Notes: generated by a model from the letters alone, not told the origin. DNA of 64,000 nucleotides from Leucobacter chromiiresistens (GCF_900102345.1 NZ_FNKB01000001.1:310001-374000); one strand, 5' to 3'; positions 28,457-36,174 are shown, numbered from the stretch's first letter. A program made the numbers and translations.

Positions 28457-29713
28457 TTGATTCCGCGCTTTGCCCCTCGCACTCGCCTGCTGGCCGTCGG
28501 TGCCATCATCGTCGCCTCGCTCGGTCTCACGGCGTGCACCGGCGGCGGATCGGTGACGAGTGCGGCCGACGTCAACACCGTCGACGAAGCCCTCGCGACC
28601 GGCATCGACGACGCGGTGGCCTCGGCGATGCAGCAGAGCGGATCGACCGAGGCGATCGTCGGGGTGTGGGACAACGCCGGGGGCGAGTATCTGCGCGGCT
28701 ACGGAGACAGCGGGGTCGACGGCTCCACGCTCATCCGCGGCGCGCAGGCGACTCAGCCGGTCATGTGCGCCCTCATGCTCGATCTCGCGGCCGAGGGCCG
28801 GATCGACCTCGACGGGAAGGTCTCCGACGACCTCACCCGCCAGTCGGACATCGAGGACGTCACCTACCGCCAGCTGTGCGACATGCGATCCGGCCTCATC
28901 GACTACAAGGGCGCGTTCACCGACATCTTCGCGAACAACCCGACGCGGCCGTGGGCCGAGCAGGAGCTCATCGCGCAGGGGCTCTCGCAGTCGCCCGGCT
29001 CGTGGCCCGGCCTCGACTTCCACCAGTCCGACACGAACATCGTGCTGCTGGCGCGCGCACTCAAGGTGAAGACGGGTGAGGATCTGCCCGACCTGCTGCG
29101 CAACCACGTGTACTCGGATGCGGGCATGGGATCGACCTACTTCCCCGACCTCAGCAGCACCACGGTGAACGGCGAGACGCTGCAGGGCCTCACGTACCCG
29201 TCGAGCGGCGGCAAGGCGGTCTGCGATGCCGAACCCGTCGAGGTCTCCGAGGTGTCGCCGTCGATGCTCGCGGGCGCGGGAGCGACCGTCACCACCGCCA
29301 CCGACCTCAAGAAGTTCTACGACAGCTACCTCGACGGGGCCTTCGGCGAAGACAGCGCCGGTCTCATCACCGAGGCCTTCCCCACGAAGAACCCGGCGCG
29401 CGATGAGAACGGCGAACCGACCGAGGAGATCGCCGCCGAGGGCCGCCTGTGGAGCTTCGGCGTCGAGAAGATCGGCCCGCTCTACGGCCGCACCGGCGCG
29501 ATGACGGGCACCCTGACCGCCGCCTACACGGATCCCGAGAGCGGCTTCTCCGTGGTCGTCGCGCTGAACAACTCGTCGGCGGGCACCGGCTTCGTGCAGT
29601 CGCTCGCCCTCAAGCTCGCCGCGCTCGCGCAGGCGCAGGGCGTTGCCCCCGAGCTCACGTGGACGGTGGAGCAGCAGGACGAGGCGCTCGCGAACACCGC
29701 CGTCTGCCAGTAG
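28457..29713 (+). CDS. Serine-hydrolase (beta-lactamase/DD-peptidase fold) lipoprotein, catalytic motifs degenerate
   Basis: A 418-residue lipoprotein. The signal peptide ends in the lipobox LTAC (Cys27). The body has the serine beta-lactamase-like layout (LDLAAEGRIDLDGKV, CDMRSGLIDY, TNIVLLARAL, VTTATDLKKFY). Where the SxxK nucleophile should stand after TLIRG, the sequence reads AQAT (96-99). The YxN position reads QSD (190-192), and the HxG position reads RTG (345-347). All three catalytic motifs are therefore missing by my alignment, and the protein is probably a peptidoglycan- or ligand-binding pseudoenzyme. The start is TTG 28457, which begins a proper signal peptide. Confidence 0.78.
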   Translation: MIPRFAPRTRLLAVGAIIVASLGLTACTGGGSVTSAADVNTVDEALATGIDDAVASAMQQSGSTEAIVGVWDNAGGEYLRGYGDSGVDGSTLIRGAQATQPVMCALMLDLAAEGRIDLDGKVSDDLTRQSDIEDVTYRQLCDMRSGLIDYKGAFTDIFANNPTRPWAEQELIAQGLSQSPGSWPGLDFHQSDTNIVLLARALKVKTGEDLPDLLRNHVYSDAGMGSTYFPDLSSTTVNGETLQGLTYPSSGGKAVCDAEPVEVSEVSPSMLAGAGATVTTATDLKKFYDSYLDGAFGEDSAGLITEAFPTKNPARDENGEPTEEIAAEGRLWSFGVEKIGPLYGRTGAMTGTLTAAYTDPESGFSVVVALNNSSAGTGFVQSLALKLAALAQAQGVAPELTWTVEQQDEALANTAVCQ

Positions 29714-29776
29714 CGGGGCGCGGGGCCGCGACTTTCTGCTACGGTTGATGAGTCGGAATCTTCGCGGTTCCCACGC

Positions 29777-29847
29777 GGGGATGTAGTTCAATGGTAGAAC
29801 TTCAGCTTCCCAAGCTGATAGCGCGGGTTCGATTCCCGTCATCCCCT
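29777..29847 (+). tRNA. tRNA-Gly (anticodon CCC)
   Basis: The acceptor stem GGGGATG pairs fully with CATCCCC. The D-arm is GTTCAATGGTAGAAC, the anticodon arm TCAGC-TTCCCAA-GCTGA gives anticodon CCC, and the T-arm contains GGTTCGATTCC. The discriminator is U; the next bases are CCG, so the terminal A of CCA is added after transcription. Confidence 0.93.
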
Positions 29848-29850
29848 CCG

Positions 29851-29890
29851 AGCGGGCCCTTTCCTCCACGATTGGGCCCGTTCTTTGTTT
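29851..29890 (+). terminator. Intrinsic terminator after tRNA-Gly
   Basis: A 9-bp stem pairs agcgggccc (29851-29859) with gggcccgtt (29874-29882) and is followed by a T-rich run ctttgtttt. It sits four bases after the tRNA 3' end, as expected for a factor-independent terminator. Confidence 0.85.
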
Positions 29891-29910
29891 TCGGCGGCCT
29901 GCGCCCCACC

Positions 29911-29992
29911 GCGCGAAACCGAGGGTTCACGGCGAAACCGAGGGCATTGCGTGAGAATATGCGCTCGGTCTCGCGCCATTCCCTCGGGTTCG
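29911..29992. repeat. REP-like hairpin element, copy 1
   Basis: An imperfect inverted repeat of ~32-base arms built on gcgaaaccgaggg units and their complement ccctcgg. It shares the gagggtt...aaccctc core with elements at 30282, 30902, 39288, 46011 and 47035 but is the most diverged. Intergenic. Confidence 0.6.
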
Positions 29993-30094
29993 ACCCGCAG
30001 CAGGCGGATCCATCATCCTTCGCGAACCGCCATCGCCCGGATATCCCCCGCACGGGGGAAGCGGCCACGGAGCTCGCCGTTTACCGTGGATGGC

Positions 30095-30262
30095 ATGAAC
30101 AGCACCGAGAAGAAACGACTCAACTGGTGGGCCGCGTTCATCGGGTTCGGGATGATCCTGCCGATCGCATGGCTGTCGTTCGACAACTTCACATCGGCGA
30201 TCATCATGGCCGGTGCGGCGGGGATGGCCGGGCTGTTCCTGTTCCCCACCCGAGATCGCTGA
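30095..30262 (+). CDS. Small two-segment membrane protein, unknown function
   Basis: A 55-residue protein, MNSTEKKRLNWWAAFIGFGM at its start, with two hydrophobic spans (WWAAFIGFGMILPIAWLSF and AIIMAGAAGMAGLFLF) ending in RDR. I do not recognise a family. TACCGT (30082-30087) is seven bases before the ATG, the leaderless layout used by its neighbours, which supports translation from 30095 rather than from the longer open frame through the repeat element. Confidence 0.6.
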   Translation: MNSTEKKRLNWWAAFIGFGMILPIAWLSFDNFTSAIIMAGAAGMAGLFLFPTRDR

Positions 30263-30281
30263 GGCATCGCGGCCGCGAGCC

Positions 30282-30348
30282 CGAGGGTTCGCGCCGAGAG
30301 CGAGGGTTCGCGACGAGGCGAAACCCTCGTGGTCGGCGCAACCCCTCG
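30282..30348. repeat. REP-like hairpin element, copy 2
   Basis: A 67-nt imperfect hairpin: left arm from 30282 (cgagggttcgcgccgagag...) pairs with the right arm ending at 30348 (...gcgcaacccctcg) around a 6-base loop (gacgag). Almost identical to the copy at 30902-30968, 620 bp downstream. It directly precedes the duplicated protease fragment. Confidence 0.75.
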
Positions 30349-30374
30349 TGGTCGGCGTGAGCGGGCGCCCCCGA

Positions 30375-30503
30375 GTGGTTCTGCGCGGCCTTCGCCCGGC
30401 AGCCAGTAGCGGTCGGGCCTGGATGTGGATCGCGGTCGCCCTCGTCGCGATCCTGATCGTGCTGCGCCTCTTCGCGACGCAGTGGCACACCTGGTCGGTC
30501 GCG
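30375..30503 (+). pseudogene. Duplicated fragment of the CPBP protease gene
   Basis: These 129 bp are about 93% identical to 31371-31500, an internal part of the CPBP intramembrane protease gene. They encode the same SGRAWMWIAVALVAI and VLRLFATQWH stretch, but have no start signal, and the similarity ends after GGTCGGTCGCG. A one-base indel and about eight substitutions separate the copies. It is a non-functional partial duplication lodged between a REP-like element and the next small gene. Confidence 0.8.
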
Positions 30504-30525
30504 GCGCCTCGCTAGGCTGCCTCGT

Positions 30526-30807
30526 ATGTCCACGCCCCACCAGGATGCTCGCGTGATGCACCTCATCGCGCTCACACTCGGAACCGCCTCGGTCGTCGCA
30601 GCCTTCACGCTGCCCGGAGGCCTTCTCTCGTACCTCGTGAGCGCCGCGGTGAGCCTGATCGCGGCCGCGTACTGCCATCGCGCAGTGGCGCGCCCGGGCG
30701 ACCTGCTGTGGACGGCGATCACGGGAATGGTGCTGAGCTACCTCATGCTGCTGCTCTCGCTCGGACTGCTCATCGTGCGCCTCACCCGAGTCTTCATGGG
30801 GTTGTGA
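30526..30807 (+). CDS. Small multi-span membrane protein, unknown function
   Basis: A 93-residue hydrophobic protein with three likely membrane segments (LIALTLGTASVVAAFTLPGG, LLSYLVSAAVSLIAAAY, ITGMVLSYLMLLLSLGLLIV). No family was recognised. TAGGCT (30513-30518) lies seven bases before ATG 30526, so the transcript is probably leaderless; note that the promoter sits just after the end of the duplicated protease fragment. Confidence 0.62.
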   Translation: MSTPHQDARVMHLIALTLGTASVVAAFTLPGGLLSYLVSAAVSLIAAAYCHRAVARPGDLLWTAITGMVLSYLMLLLSLGLLIVRLTRVFMGL

Positions 30808-30836
30808 CGGGCCTCGCTCCCGACTCTCCGGAGCGC

Positions 30837-30968
30837 TCGAGCGCGAGGGCGCCTCGAGCGCGAGCTTGCATCGAGCGCGAGCTCTGCATCGAGCGCGAGC
30901 GCGAGGGTTCGCGCCGAGAGCGAGGGTTCGCGACGAAGCGAAACCCTCGTGGTCGGCGCAACCCCTCG
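30837..30968. repeat. REP-like hairpin element, copy 3, with cgagcgcgag tandem units
   Basis: 30902-30968 is a 67-nt hairpin differing from copy 2 essentially by one loop base. It is preceded from about 30837 by a run of degenerate cgagcgcgag units. The 276-bp gap between the small membrane protein and the protease gene holds nothing else recognisable except the protease ribosome site. Confidence 0.7.
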
Positions 30969-31083
30969 TGGTCGGCGCGAGCGTACGCACACGCACCGCC
31001 GGAAGCACTGGTGCGAGCAGCGCCCCCCGTCGTAGTCTCGAAGCGGATCTCGACCGGCGGGATGCCGCTGAGGAGGCGACCGC

Positions 31084-31977
31084 ATGGAGCACGATCACAC
31101 GGGCTCGGGCACGGGCACGGGCACGGGCACGGGCACAGGCTCGGACTCGCGCTGGGCGCGGTTCTGGAATGCCGGCACGTGGTGGAAGGCCCTCCTCCTC
31201 GTCGTCGCCTACTGGGGCGCGTATCAGCTCATCGCGCTCGCGGTGACCGCTGCCGCAGGCCCCGCGCTCGGCGACGACCCGCTGACGTCGCCGCTCGGCG
31301 TCGTCGTGGGCATGGCGCTGCCGATCCTGCTCTCGGGCGCGCTGCTGCTGGTGTTCGCCCGCTCAGTCGGGTGGTTCGGCGCGCTCTTCGCCCGGCAGCC
31401 GGACAGCGGTCGGGCCTGGATGTGGATCGCAGTCGCCCTCGTCGCGATCCCGATCGTGCTGCGCCTCTTCGCGACGCAGTGGCACGCCTGGTCGGTCGCG
31501 CTCGTGCTCTCGCTGCTCCTGCTCGGGCTGTGCGTGGGGTTCACCGAGGAGGTCGCGACCCGCGGCATCGTGGTGCAGATGCTGCGCCACGGCGGATCGG
31601 GCGAGCGCGCAGTGCTCGTACTGTCGTCCGCGTACTTCGCGCTGCTCCACGCCGGCAACATCCTCCAGGGCCAGGCCGGCGCGACGGTGGCCCTCACCGT
31701 GGTCTACACCTTCGGATTCGGCGCGATGATGTACCTCGTCGTACGCGTCACCGGGCAACTGATGTGGGCGATTCTGCTGCACGCCGCCACCGATCCGACG
31801 ACCATCCTCGCGACGGGCGGCATCGATGCGCATTCGGCGGCGCTCGGCGGCTCAGCCGGCCTGCTCGGAATCGCCGGAGTCTTCAACTTCGTGTACGTGC
31901 TCGTCGCGGTGGTCGCGATCTTCCTCGTCAAGCGCGGGGGAGCGCGCGATCGGGCCGTCGCCACGCAGACCGGCTGA
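31084..31977 (+). CDS. CPBP (CAAX/Abi) intramembrane metalloprotease family protein
   Basis: A 297-residue membrane protein with about seven hydrophobic spans. The active-site motif EExxxR is GFTEEVATRG (Glu155, Glu156, Arg160). FALLHAGNI supplies the second motif (FxxxH) and LHAATDPTTI the third. The family includes CAAX prenyl proteases, bacteriocin self-immunity proteins and scaffold proteins; the role here is unknown. GAGGAGG at 31071-31077 precedes ATG 31084. The N-terminal tail is a (GT)n run encoded by a perfect gggcac hexanucleotide repeat near 31109-31139. A piece of this gene is duplicated at 30375-30503. Confidence 0.85.
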   Translation: MEHDHTGSGTGTGTGTGTGSDSRWARFWNAGTWWKALLLVVAYWGAYQLIALAVTAAAGPALGDDPLTSPLGVVVGMALPILLSGALLLVFARSVGWFGALFARQPDSGRAWMWIAVALVAIPIVLRLFATQWHAWSVALVLSLLLLGLCVGFTEEVATRGIVVQMLRHGGSGERAVLVLSSAYFALLHAGNILQGQAGATVALTVVYTFGFGAMMYLVVRVTGQLMWAILLHAATDPTTILATGGIDAHSAALGGSAGLLGIAGVFNFVYVLVAVVAIFLVKRGGARDRAVATQTG

Positions 31978-32065
31978 GTCGCTCGCAGCTCGTCGAGCAC
32001 GAGGACGTGCGACGAGAGCGCCCGGCGCGCGCGTCAACCCTCCCCCGCGGCGGCCGGCCGATGCC

Positions 32066-32104
32066 TAGCCTCGTGGCATGAGTTCACGAATCGGGGCGCT
32101 ATGA
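32066..32104 (+). promoter_or_regulatory. Leaderless 8-codon upstream ORF coupled to the CtaG-like gene
   Basis: TAGCCT (32066-32071) is six bases before an ATG at 32078 that opens an 8-codon ORF, MSSRIGAL. Its TGA (32102-32104) overlaps the ATG of the CtaG-like gene (32101) as ATGA. The large gene has no Shine-Dalgarno sequence, so ribosomes probably start leaderless on the mini-ORF and re-initiate. Whether the peptide has a role is unknown. Confidence 0.55.
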
Positions 32105-32961
32105 CGCCTGCGCACGTGCACGGCGGGGAGGCGAGCGCGCCGGGCGCCGAGCTGATCCTCGCCGTTCCCGCCCTCGCAGCCGTGACCGTCTACGTCGCGG
32201 CTGCGGTGATCGAGACGCGCCGCGGGCGCCCCTGGCCCTGGCATCGCACTGCCTGCTGGATCGCCGGAGCGCTGTGCGCAGCCGCGGGCTTCGTCGGGCC
32301 GCTCGCCGCGGCCTCCCACGGCTCCTTCGTCGCGCACATGGGCGCGCACCTGCTCGTGGGAATGGTCGCCCCGCTGCTCCTCGTGCTCGCCGCGCCGATC
32401 ACGCTGGCGCTCCGCGCGCTGAGCGTCGATCCCGCCCGTCGGCTCAGCCGCGTGCTGCGCAGCCCGGTCGCGCGCGTGCTCGCGCATCCCGTGGTCGCCG
32501 CGGTGCTGAACGTCGGAGGCATGTGGGTGCTCTATCGCACGCCCCTGTACGACGCGATGCAGCGGGACCTGCTCGTGCACTGGCTCGTGATGCTGCACTT
32601 CATCTTCGCCGGCACGCTCTACACCGCGGCACTGGTCGGCGTCGATCCGTCACCGCACCGGTCGGGGTTCGCGCTGCGCGCGGGGGTGCTCGTGGTGTCG
32701 CTCGCCGCGCACGGGGTGCTCGCGAAGCTGCTGGTGGCGGAGCCGCCCCCGGGCATCTCGGCTGCCGAAGCGGAGGCCGGCGCGCAGCTCATGTTCTACG
32801 GCGGCGACGCGGTCGATTTCGTGCTGATCGTGCTGCTCTGCGCGGAGTGGTACCGCGTCACCGGCAGGCGGATGCGCCGCGAGACCGCCGGCCGCGCCGC
32901 CCCCGCACCCCCGATTCGCCCTGCCGACGCGACCCGTCGCCCGAGAGGAGCCTCCGTATGA
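32101..32961 (+). CDS. caa3-type CtaG-like cytochrome c oxidase assembly membrane protein
   Basis: A 286-residue protein of the caa3_CtaG family with about seven membrane segments. HGSFVAHMGAHLLVGMVAPLLLVLAAP and VHWLVMLHFIFAGTLY carry the conserved histidines; LMFYGGDAVDFVLIVLLCAEWY is the C-terminal signature. The family (Bacillus CtaG/YppC type) is linked to copper delivery for cytochrome oxidase; related domains occur in copper-export proteins. It overlaps the DUF2243 gene by ATGA, so the two are one translational unit. The C-terminal ~35 residues are Arg/Pro/Ala-rich and variable. Confidence 0.84.
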   Translation: MTPAHVHGGEASAPGAELILAVPALAAVTVYVAAAVIETRRGRPWPWHRTACWIAGALCAAAGFVGPLAAASHGSFVAHMGAHLLVGMVAPLLLVLAAPITLALRALSVDPARRLSRVLRSPVARVLAHPVVAAVLNVGGMWVLYRTPLYDAMQRDLLVHWLVMLHFIFAGTLYTAALVGVDPSPHRSGFALRAGVLVVSLAAHGVLAKLLVAEPPPGISAAEAEAGAQLMFYGGDAVDFVLIVLLCAEWYRVTGRRMRRETAGRAAPAPPIRPADATRRPRGASV

Positions 32962-33476
32962 CCCGCACGTCTCGCCGCCGCACCGCCGACCCGCTGCGCA
33001 ACCGCTCGTACTGGGCGGCGTTCCTGCTCGGGGTCGCCGCGATGGCCGCGATCGACGAGATCGTGTTCCACCAGATTCTCGCCTGGCACCACTTCTACGA
33101 CGCCGCGACGCCGCGCATCGCCCTGCTCTCCGACGGACTGCTGCACGCCGCCGAGCTGTTCGCCTTCGCGTTCGGATTCTTCCTGATGCTCGACGCGCGG
33201 CGCCGCGGCACGCTCTGGGCGTCGGCCGCCTGGGCGGGGTTCGCGACGGGGCTCGGCCTCTTCCAGCTCTGGGACGGCGTCGTCGACCACAAGGTGCTGC
33301 GCCTGCACCAGATTCGGTACGGCGTCGACCTGCTGCCCTACGACATCGCGTGGAACACGGCCGGCGGGCTGCTGCTCGTCGCCGGGGTCATCTGGACCGC
33401 GGTGCTCGCGCGAGGCGGCCGCGACGCGAAAAATGCGCGCGAAACGCGAAAATCCCATTATCACGATGTGACGTAA
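32958..33476 (+). CDS. DUF2243 membrane protein
   Basis: A 172-residue protein with four hydrophobic segments. AAIDEIVFHQILAWHHFYD and LFQLWDGVVDHKVLRLHQIRYGVD are the DUF2243 hallmarks, rich in histidine and acidic residues that could bind metal. DUF2243 genes often travel with caa3-CtaG genes, as here (ATGA overlap, GAGAGGAG at 32943-32950), which suggests a shared role in oxidase or copper handling; this is inference. The last ~15 residues are Lys/His-rich. Confidence 0.83.
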   Translation: MTRTSRRRTADPLRNRSYWAAFLLGVAAMAAIDEIVFHQILAWHHFYDAATPRIALLSDGLLHAAELFAFAFGFFLMLDARRRGTLWASAAWAGFATGLGLFQLWDGVVDHKVLRLHQIRYGVDLLPYDIAWNTAGGLLLVAGVIWTAVLARGGRDAKNARETRKSHYHDVT

Positions 33477-33504
33477 CCGCCTGACACCCTGTACGTTTTT
33501 AAGT

Positions 33505-33705
33505 ATGGATACGACTAGTTTTCAGCGCCTTCCGCAGAGCATTCAGCAGATGGTGCTCGATGGCCTGGACAACGAGGTGCAGGCCGGGCTCGAGCGGCTC
33601 GACAACGCGAAGAAGGACGGCACGCTCGCTCCGGAGCAGACCGCCGCACTCGAGGGCGACATTCGCCGCGCGGCCGAGCTGCGCAACCGCTTCTCGCCGG
33701 CCTGA
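33505..33705 (+). CDS. Small soluble helical protein, unknown function
   Basis: A 66-residue acidic protein, MDTTSFQRLPQSIQQMVLDG at its start, that is predicted by eye to be largely alpha-helical and soluble. No family was recognised. TACGTT (33492-33497) is seven bases before ATG 33505, consistent with a leaderless transcript, and its codon use matches its neighbours, which supports a real gene. Confidence 0.6.
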   Translation: MDTTSFQRLPQSIQQMVLDGLDNEVQAGLERLDNAKKDGTLAPEQTAALEGDIRRAAELRNRFSPA

Positions 33706-33800
33706 CCCGCGGGCCGGTCTGCGATCGGTGCGCGCGAGCGGCGGATCGCGAACGCCGGCGAGCCGCAGCGCTCCATTGCGTCGAGTGACGGATCGCGATG

Positions 33801-34496
33801 TCAGCCGAGCGGCAGCTCGTGCTGCAGCGCACCCTCGTGACGCAGCAGGCGCTCTTTGAGACCGACGCCGAAGAGGTAGCCGCCGAGCCCGCCGTCGGCG
33901 CGCACGATCCGGTGGCAGGGGACGACGAGCGCGACGAGGTTGTTCGCGCACCCCGAAGCCGCGGCGCGCACGGCGGACGGGCGCCCCGCGAGCGCGGCGA
34001 GCTCGGTGTACGTCACCGCGCGACCCGCCCGCACCCCGCGGAGCGCCCGCCACACGTCGCCGCGGAACGGCGTCTCGACCTGCCGCACGGCGAGCGCGTC
34101 GATGGCGGCGACCTCGCCGGACGCATACGCGCGCAGCGCCTCGGCGACGGGATCGGCGGGCGCTGCGGCGCCCGCCGAGGCGTCCGCGATCCCGCGTTCC
34201 GCCGCAGTCGGGTCGGCGGCGCGCAGTCGCGCCTCGAGTGATCGCGCCTCGGGGTCGGCCTCGGTGGCGAACCCCGCCGCCCGGAGTGCGCCGTCCTCCG
34301 GCGACCAGATGGCGTGGAACGGCGCCCCGACGATGTCGACGACGGTGCGGCGGAGCGGAGCGCGAGCGGGGTCGTGCGGAGCGCGGGTCGGGTCGTGCGG
34401 AGCGCGGGTCGGGTCGTGCGGAGCGCGGGTCGGGTCGTGCGGAGCGCGGGTCGGGTCGTGCGGAGCGCGGGTCGGGTCGTGCGGAGCGCGGGTCAT
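33801..34496 (-). CDS. ogt: Methylated-DNA--protein-cysteine methyltransferase
   Basis: A 231-residue O6-alkylguanine-DNA alkyltransferase. The acceptor cysteine is Cys194 in VPCHRIV, preceded by the helix-turn-helix AVTYTELAALAGRPSAVRAAASGCANN, and followed by GGLGGYLFG. The protein transfers alkyl groups from O6-alkylguanine to itself. Residues 2-43 are six perfect heptads TRAPHDP produced by a 21-bp tandem repeat, an unusual extension with no known role. The ATG overlaps the stop of the Ada-AlkA gene (ATGA), giving a two-gene alkylation-repair operon. Confidence 0.92.
   Translation of the reverse strand: MTRAPHDPTRAPHDPTRAPHDPTRAPHDPTRAPHDPTRAPHDPARAPLRRTVVDIVGAPFHAIWSPEDGALRAAGFATEADPEARSLEARLRAADPTAAERGIADASAGAAAPADPVAEALRAYASGEVAAIDALAVRQVETPFRGDVWRALRGVRAGRAVTYTELAALAGRPSAVRAAASGCANNLVALVVPCHRIVRADGGLGGYLFGVGLKERLLRHEGALQHELPLG
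34368..34493. repeat. Six 21-bp tandem repeats inside ogt
   Basis: Six tandem copies of a 21-bp unit (ggagcgcgggtcgggtcgtgc in another phase) encode TRAPHDP heptads at the Ogt N-terminus. Because 21 is divisible by three, copy-number change would keep the frame. Confidence 0.9.
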
Positions 34497-36097
34497 GGGA
34501 GGTCCTTTCGTGCGGACGCGGCGAGGAAGTCGGCCCACAGGTGCTGAGTCGCATAGCCGCGGTACGGGCGCCAGGGCTCGGCGATCCGCTCGGCTGCTCG
34601 CGGTGCCGGATCGCCGAGCGCCCGGCGCAGGATGAGGTCGCCGGCCGGGTACGCGTCGGGATCGCCCAGCGCGCGCATCGCGATCATCTCCACGCTCCAC
34701 GGCCCGATGCCCCGCAGCGCAGCGAGCTCGCGACGGGCGCGGTCGCGGTCGGCGCCGCTCCCGAGGTCGAGCCCGCTCGACAGCGCCGCGGCGAGGGTCT
34801 GGAGGGTCGCCGCGCGGCTGTTCGTGAGGCCGAGCGTCTCGCGCAGCGAGCTCACCGACTCTGCAGCGATCGCGGCGACATCGAGCGCACCGTAGAACCC
34901 CGGCGCCTCGGCCACACCCGTGAGCGGGCGCCCGAAGCGGGCCGCGAGCCTGCCCTGCAGGGTGCGCGCCGCGGCGAGCGACACCTGCTGCCCGAGCACC
35001 GTGCCGAGCGCGGTCTCCGCAGACGATCGCGCCGCGGGCAGGCGCAGCCCGGGGCGCGCCGCGAGGAGCGGGGCGAGCCGCGGATCGGCGCCGAGGGCCT
35101 CGGCGATCTGCGCCGGGTCGGCGTCGAGATCGAGCATGCGGCGCACGATCTCGATCGCGGGCATCGCATCGGAGAGCCGCGGCAGTGCGAGCGACACCGG
35201 GATCGCGATCGTCGTGCCCCGCGCTTCGGGCAGGGCGGCCGCCGGCGGGAGCTCGGGCCAGTGCACGCGCACGACGGCCGTACCGCCGGGCACATCGAGC
35301 GCGTGCTCGGTCGTGCCGTCGGGGTGGATGATGTCGCGGCCGGGAATCGCGTGCGCGACGAGCGAGGCGCGCAGCCCGGCCGCGTCGTAGGGCGCGCGGG
35401 TGCGCAGCCGCAGCGCGAGGGCCGGCCGCTCGTCGGAGCTCGGGCCTGCGACCGATGCGCCGGTGCGGCGCGCGAGCTGCGACGGCGCCGCCCCGAACTC
35501 CCCGCGCATCACCTCGCCGAACTGCCGCACGCTGCCGAAGCCCGCGGCGAAGGCGATGTCGGCGAGCGGCAGATCGGTCTCGTCGATGAGCGCCCGCGCG
35601 GCGTGCGCGCGCCGCGTGCGGGCGAGCTGCAGCGGCCCGGCGCCGACCTCGTCGACGAGCATGCGCCGCAGGTGCCGCTCGCTGACGGCGAGCTCCCGCG
35701 CGAGCCCGGCGACGCCGACCGCGTCGATCGCGCCGTCGCGGATGCGGCGCACGGCCCGGCCGACGAGATCGCCGCGGGCGTCCCAGTCGCGGGTGCCGGG
35801 CACCGCCTCGGGGCGGCACCGCTTGCACGCCCGGAACCCCGCGGCGACGCACGCCGCCGCGCTCGGGAAGAACCGGCAGTTCTCGGGCAGGGGCTTCCGC
35901 GCCGGGCACGACGGCCGGCAGTAGATGCCGGTGCTCGTCACCCCGAGGTAGAACCTCCCGTCCCACCGGCTGTCGCGGCCCGACGCCGCGCGATAGCACG
36001 CGTCGAAGTCGAGGGGCAGCGCGGGGACCGGCGTCGGCGGGGCTGGGGTCGGCGTCGGGGTCGGCGTCGGGTGCGGGGTCGGGGTCGTCGGGGGCAC
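34493..36097 (-). CDS. alkA: Ada-AlkA fusion: alkylation-response regulator and DNA-3-methyladenine glycosylase II
   Basis: A 534-residue fusion. After a Pro/Thr-rich tail (1-25) comes an Ada-type zinc domain with Cys60, Cys64, Cys91 and Cys94, spaced exactly like the methyl-phosphotriester sensor of E. coli Ada (C38/C42/C69/C72). Then comes an AraC-type helix-turn-helix pair (SERHLRRMLVDEVG; DIAFAAGFGSVRQFGEVMRG), an AlkA N-terminal domain and a HhH-GPD glycosylase with LRGIGPWSVEMIAMRALGDPDAYPAGD, whose last Asp is catalytic. It removes alkylated bases and probably activates its own operon after methylation. The start is GTG 36097; a downstream start is possible because the tail is low-complexity. 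Confidence 0.92.
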   Translation of the reverse strand: MPPTTPTPHPTPTPTPTPAPPTPVPALPLDFDACYRAASGRDSRWDGRFYLGVTSTGIYCRPSCPARKPLPENCRFFPSAAACVAAGFRACKRCRPEAVPGTRDWDARGDLVGRAVRRIRDGAIDAVGVAGLARELAVSERHLRRMLVDEVGAGPLQLARTRRAHAARALIDETDLPLADIAFAAGFGSVRQFGEVMRGEFGAAPSQLARRTGASVAGPSSDERPALALRLRTRAPYDAAGLRASLVAHAIPGRDIIHPDGTTEHALDVPGGTAVVRVHWPELPPAAALPEARGTTIAIPVSLALPRLSDAMPAIEIVRRMLDLDADPAQIAEALGADPRLAPLLAARPGLRLPAARSSAETALGTVLGQQVSLAAARTLQGRLAARFGRPLTGVAEAPGFYGALDVAAIAAESVSSLRETLGLTNSRAATLQTLAAALSSGLDLGSGADRDRARRELAALRGIGPWSVEMIAMRALGDPDAYPAGDLILRRALGDPAPRAAERIAEPWRPYRGYATQHLWADFLAASARKDLP

Positions 36098-36174
36098 GTC
36101 ACCATCATCGCGGGCGGCGGGCGGCCGCGCACGCCGAAATCGGACACGGCGGTGCGGCGAGTACGCTCGACAGC

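Noticed and set aside
30213..30515. 100-codon ORF starting in the small membrane protein gene and running through the REP element
   Set aside because: It translates a REP-like hairpin and then the duplicated protease fragment; no start signal, and the true 55-aa gene uses another frame.
34368..34493. Possible CRISPR array (regular 21-bp repeats)
   Set aside because: Units are contiguous without spacers and lie inside a coding frame; no cas genes in the window.
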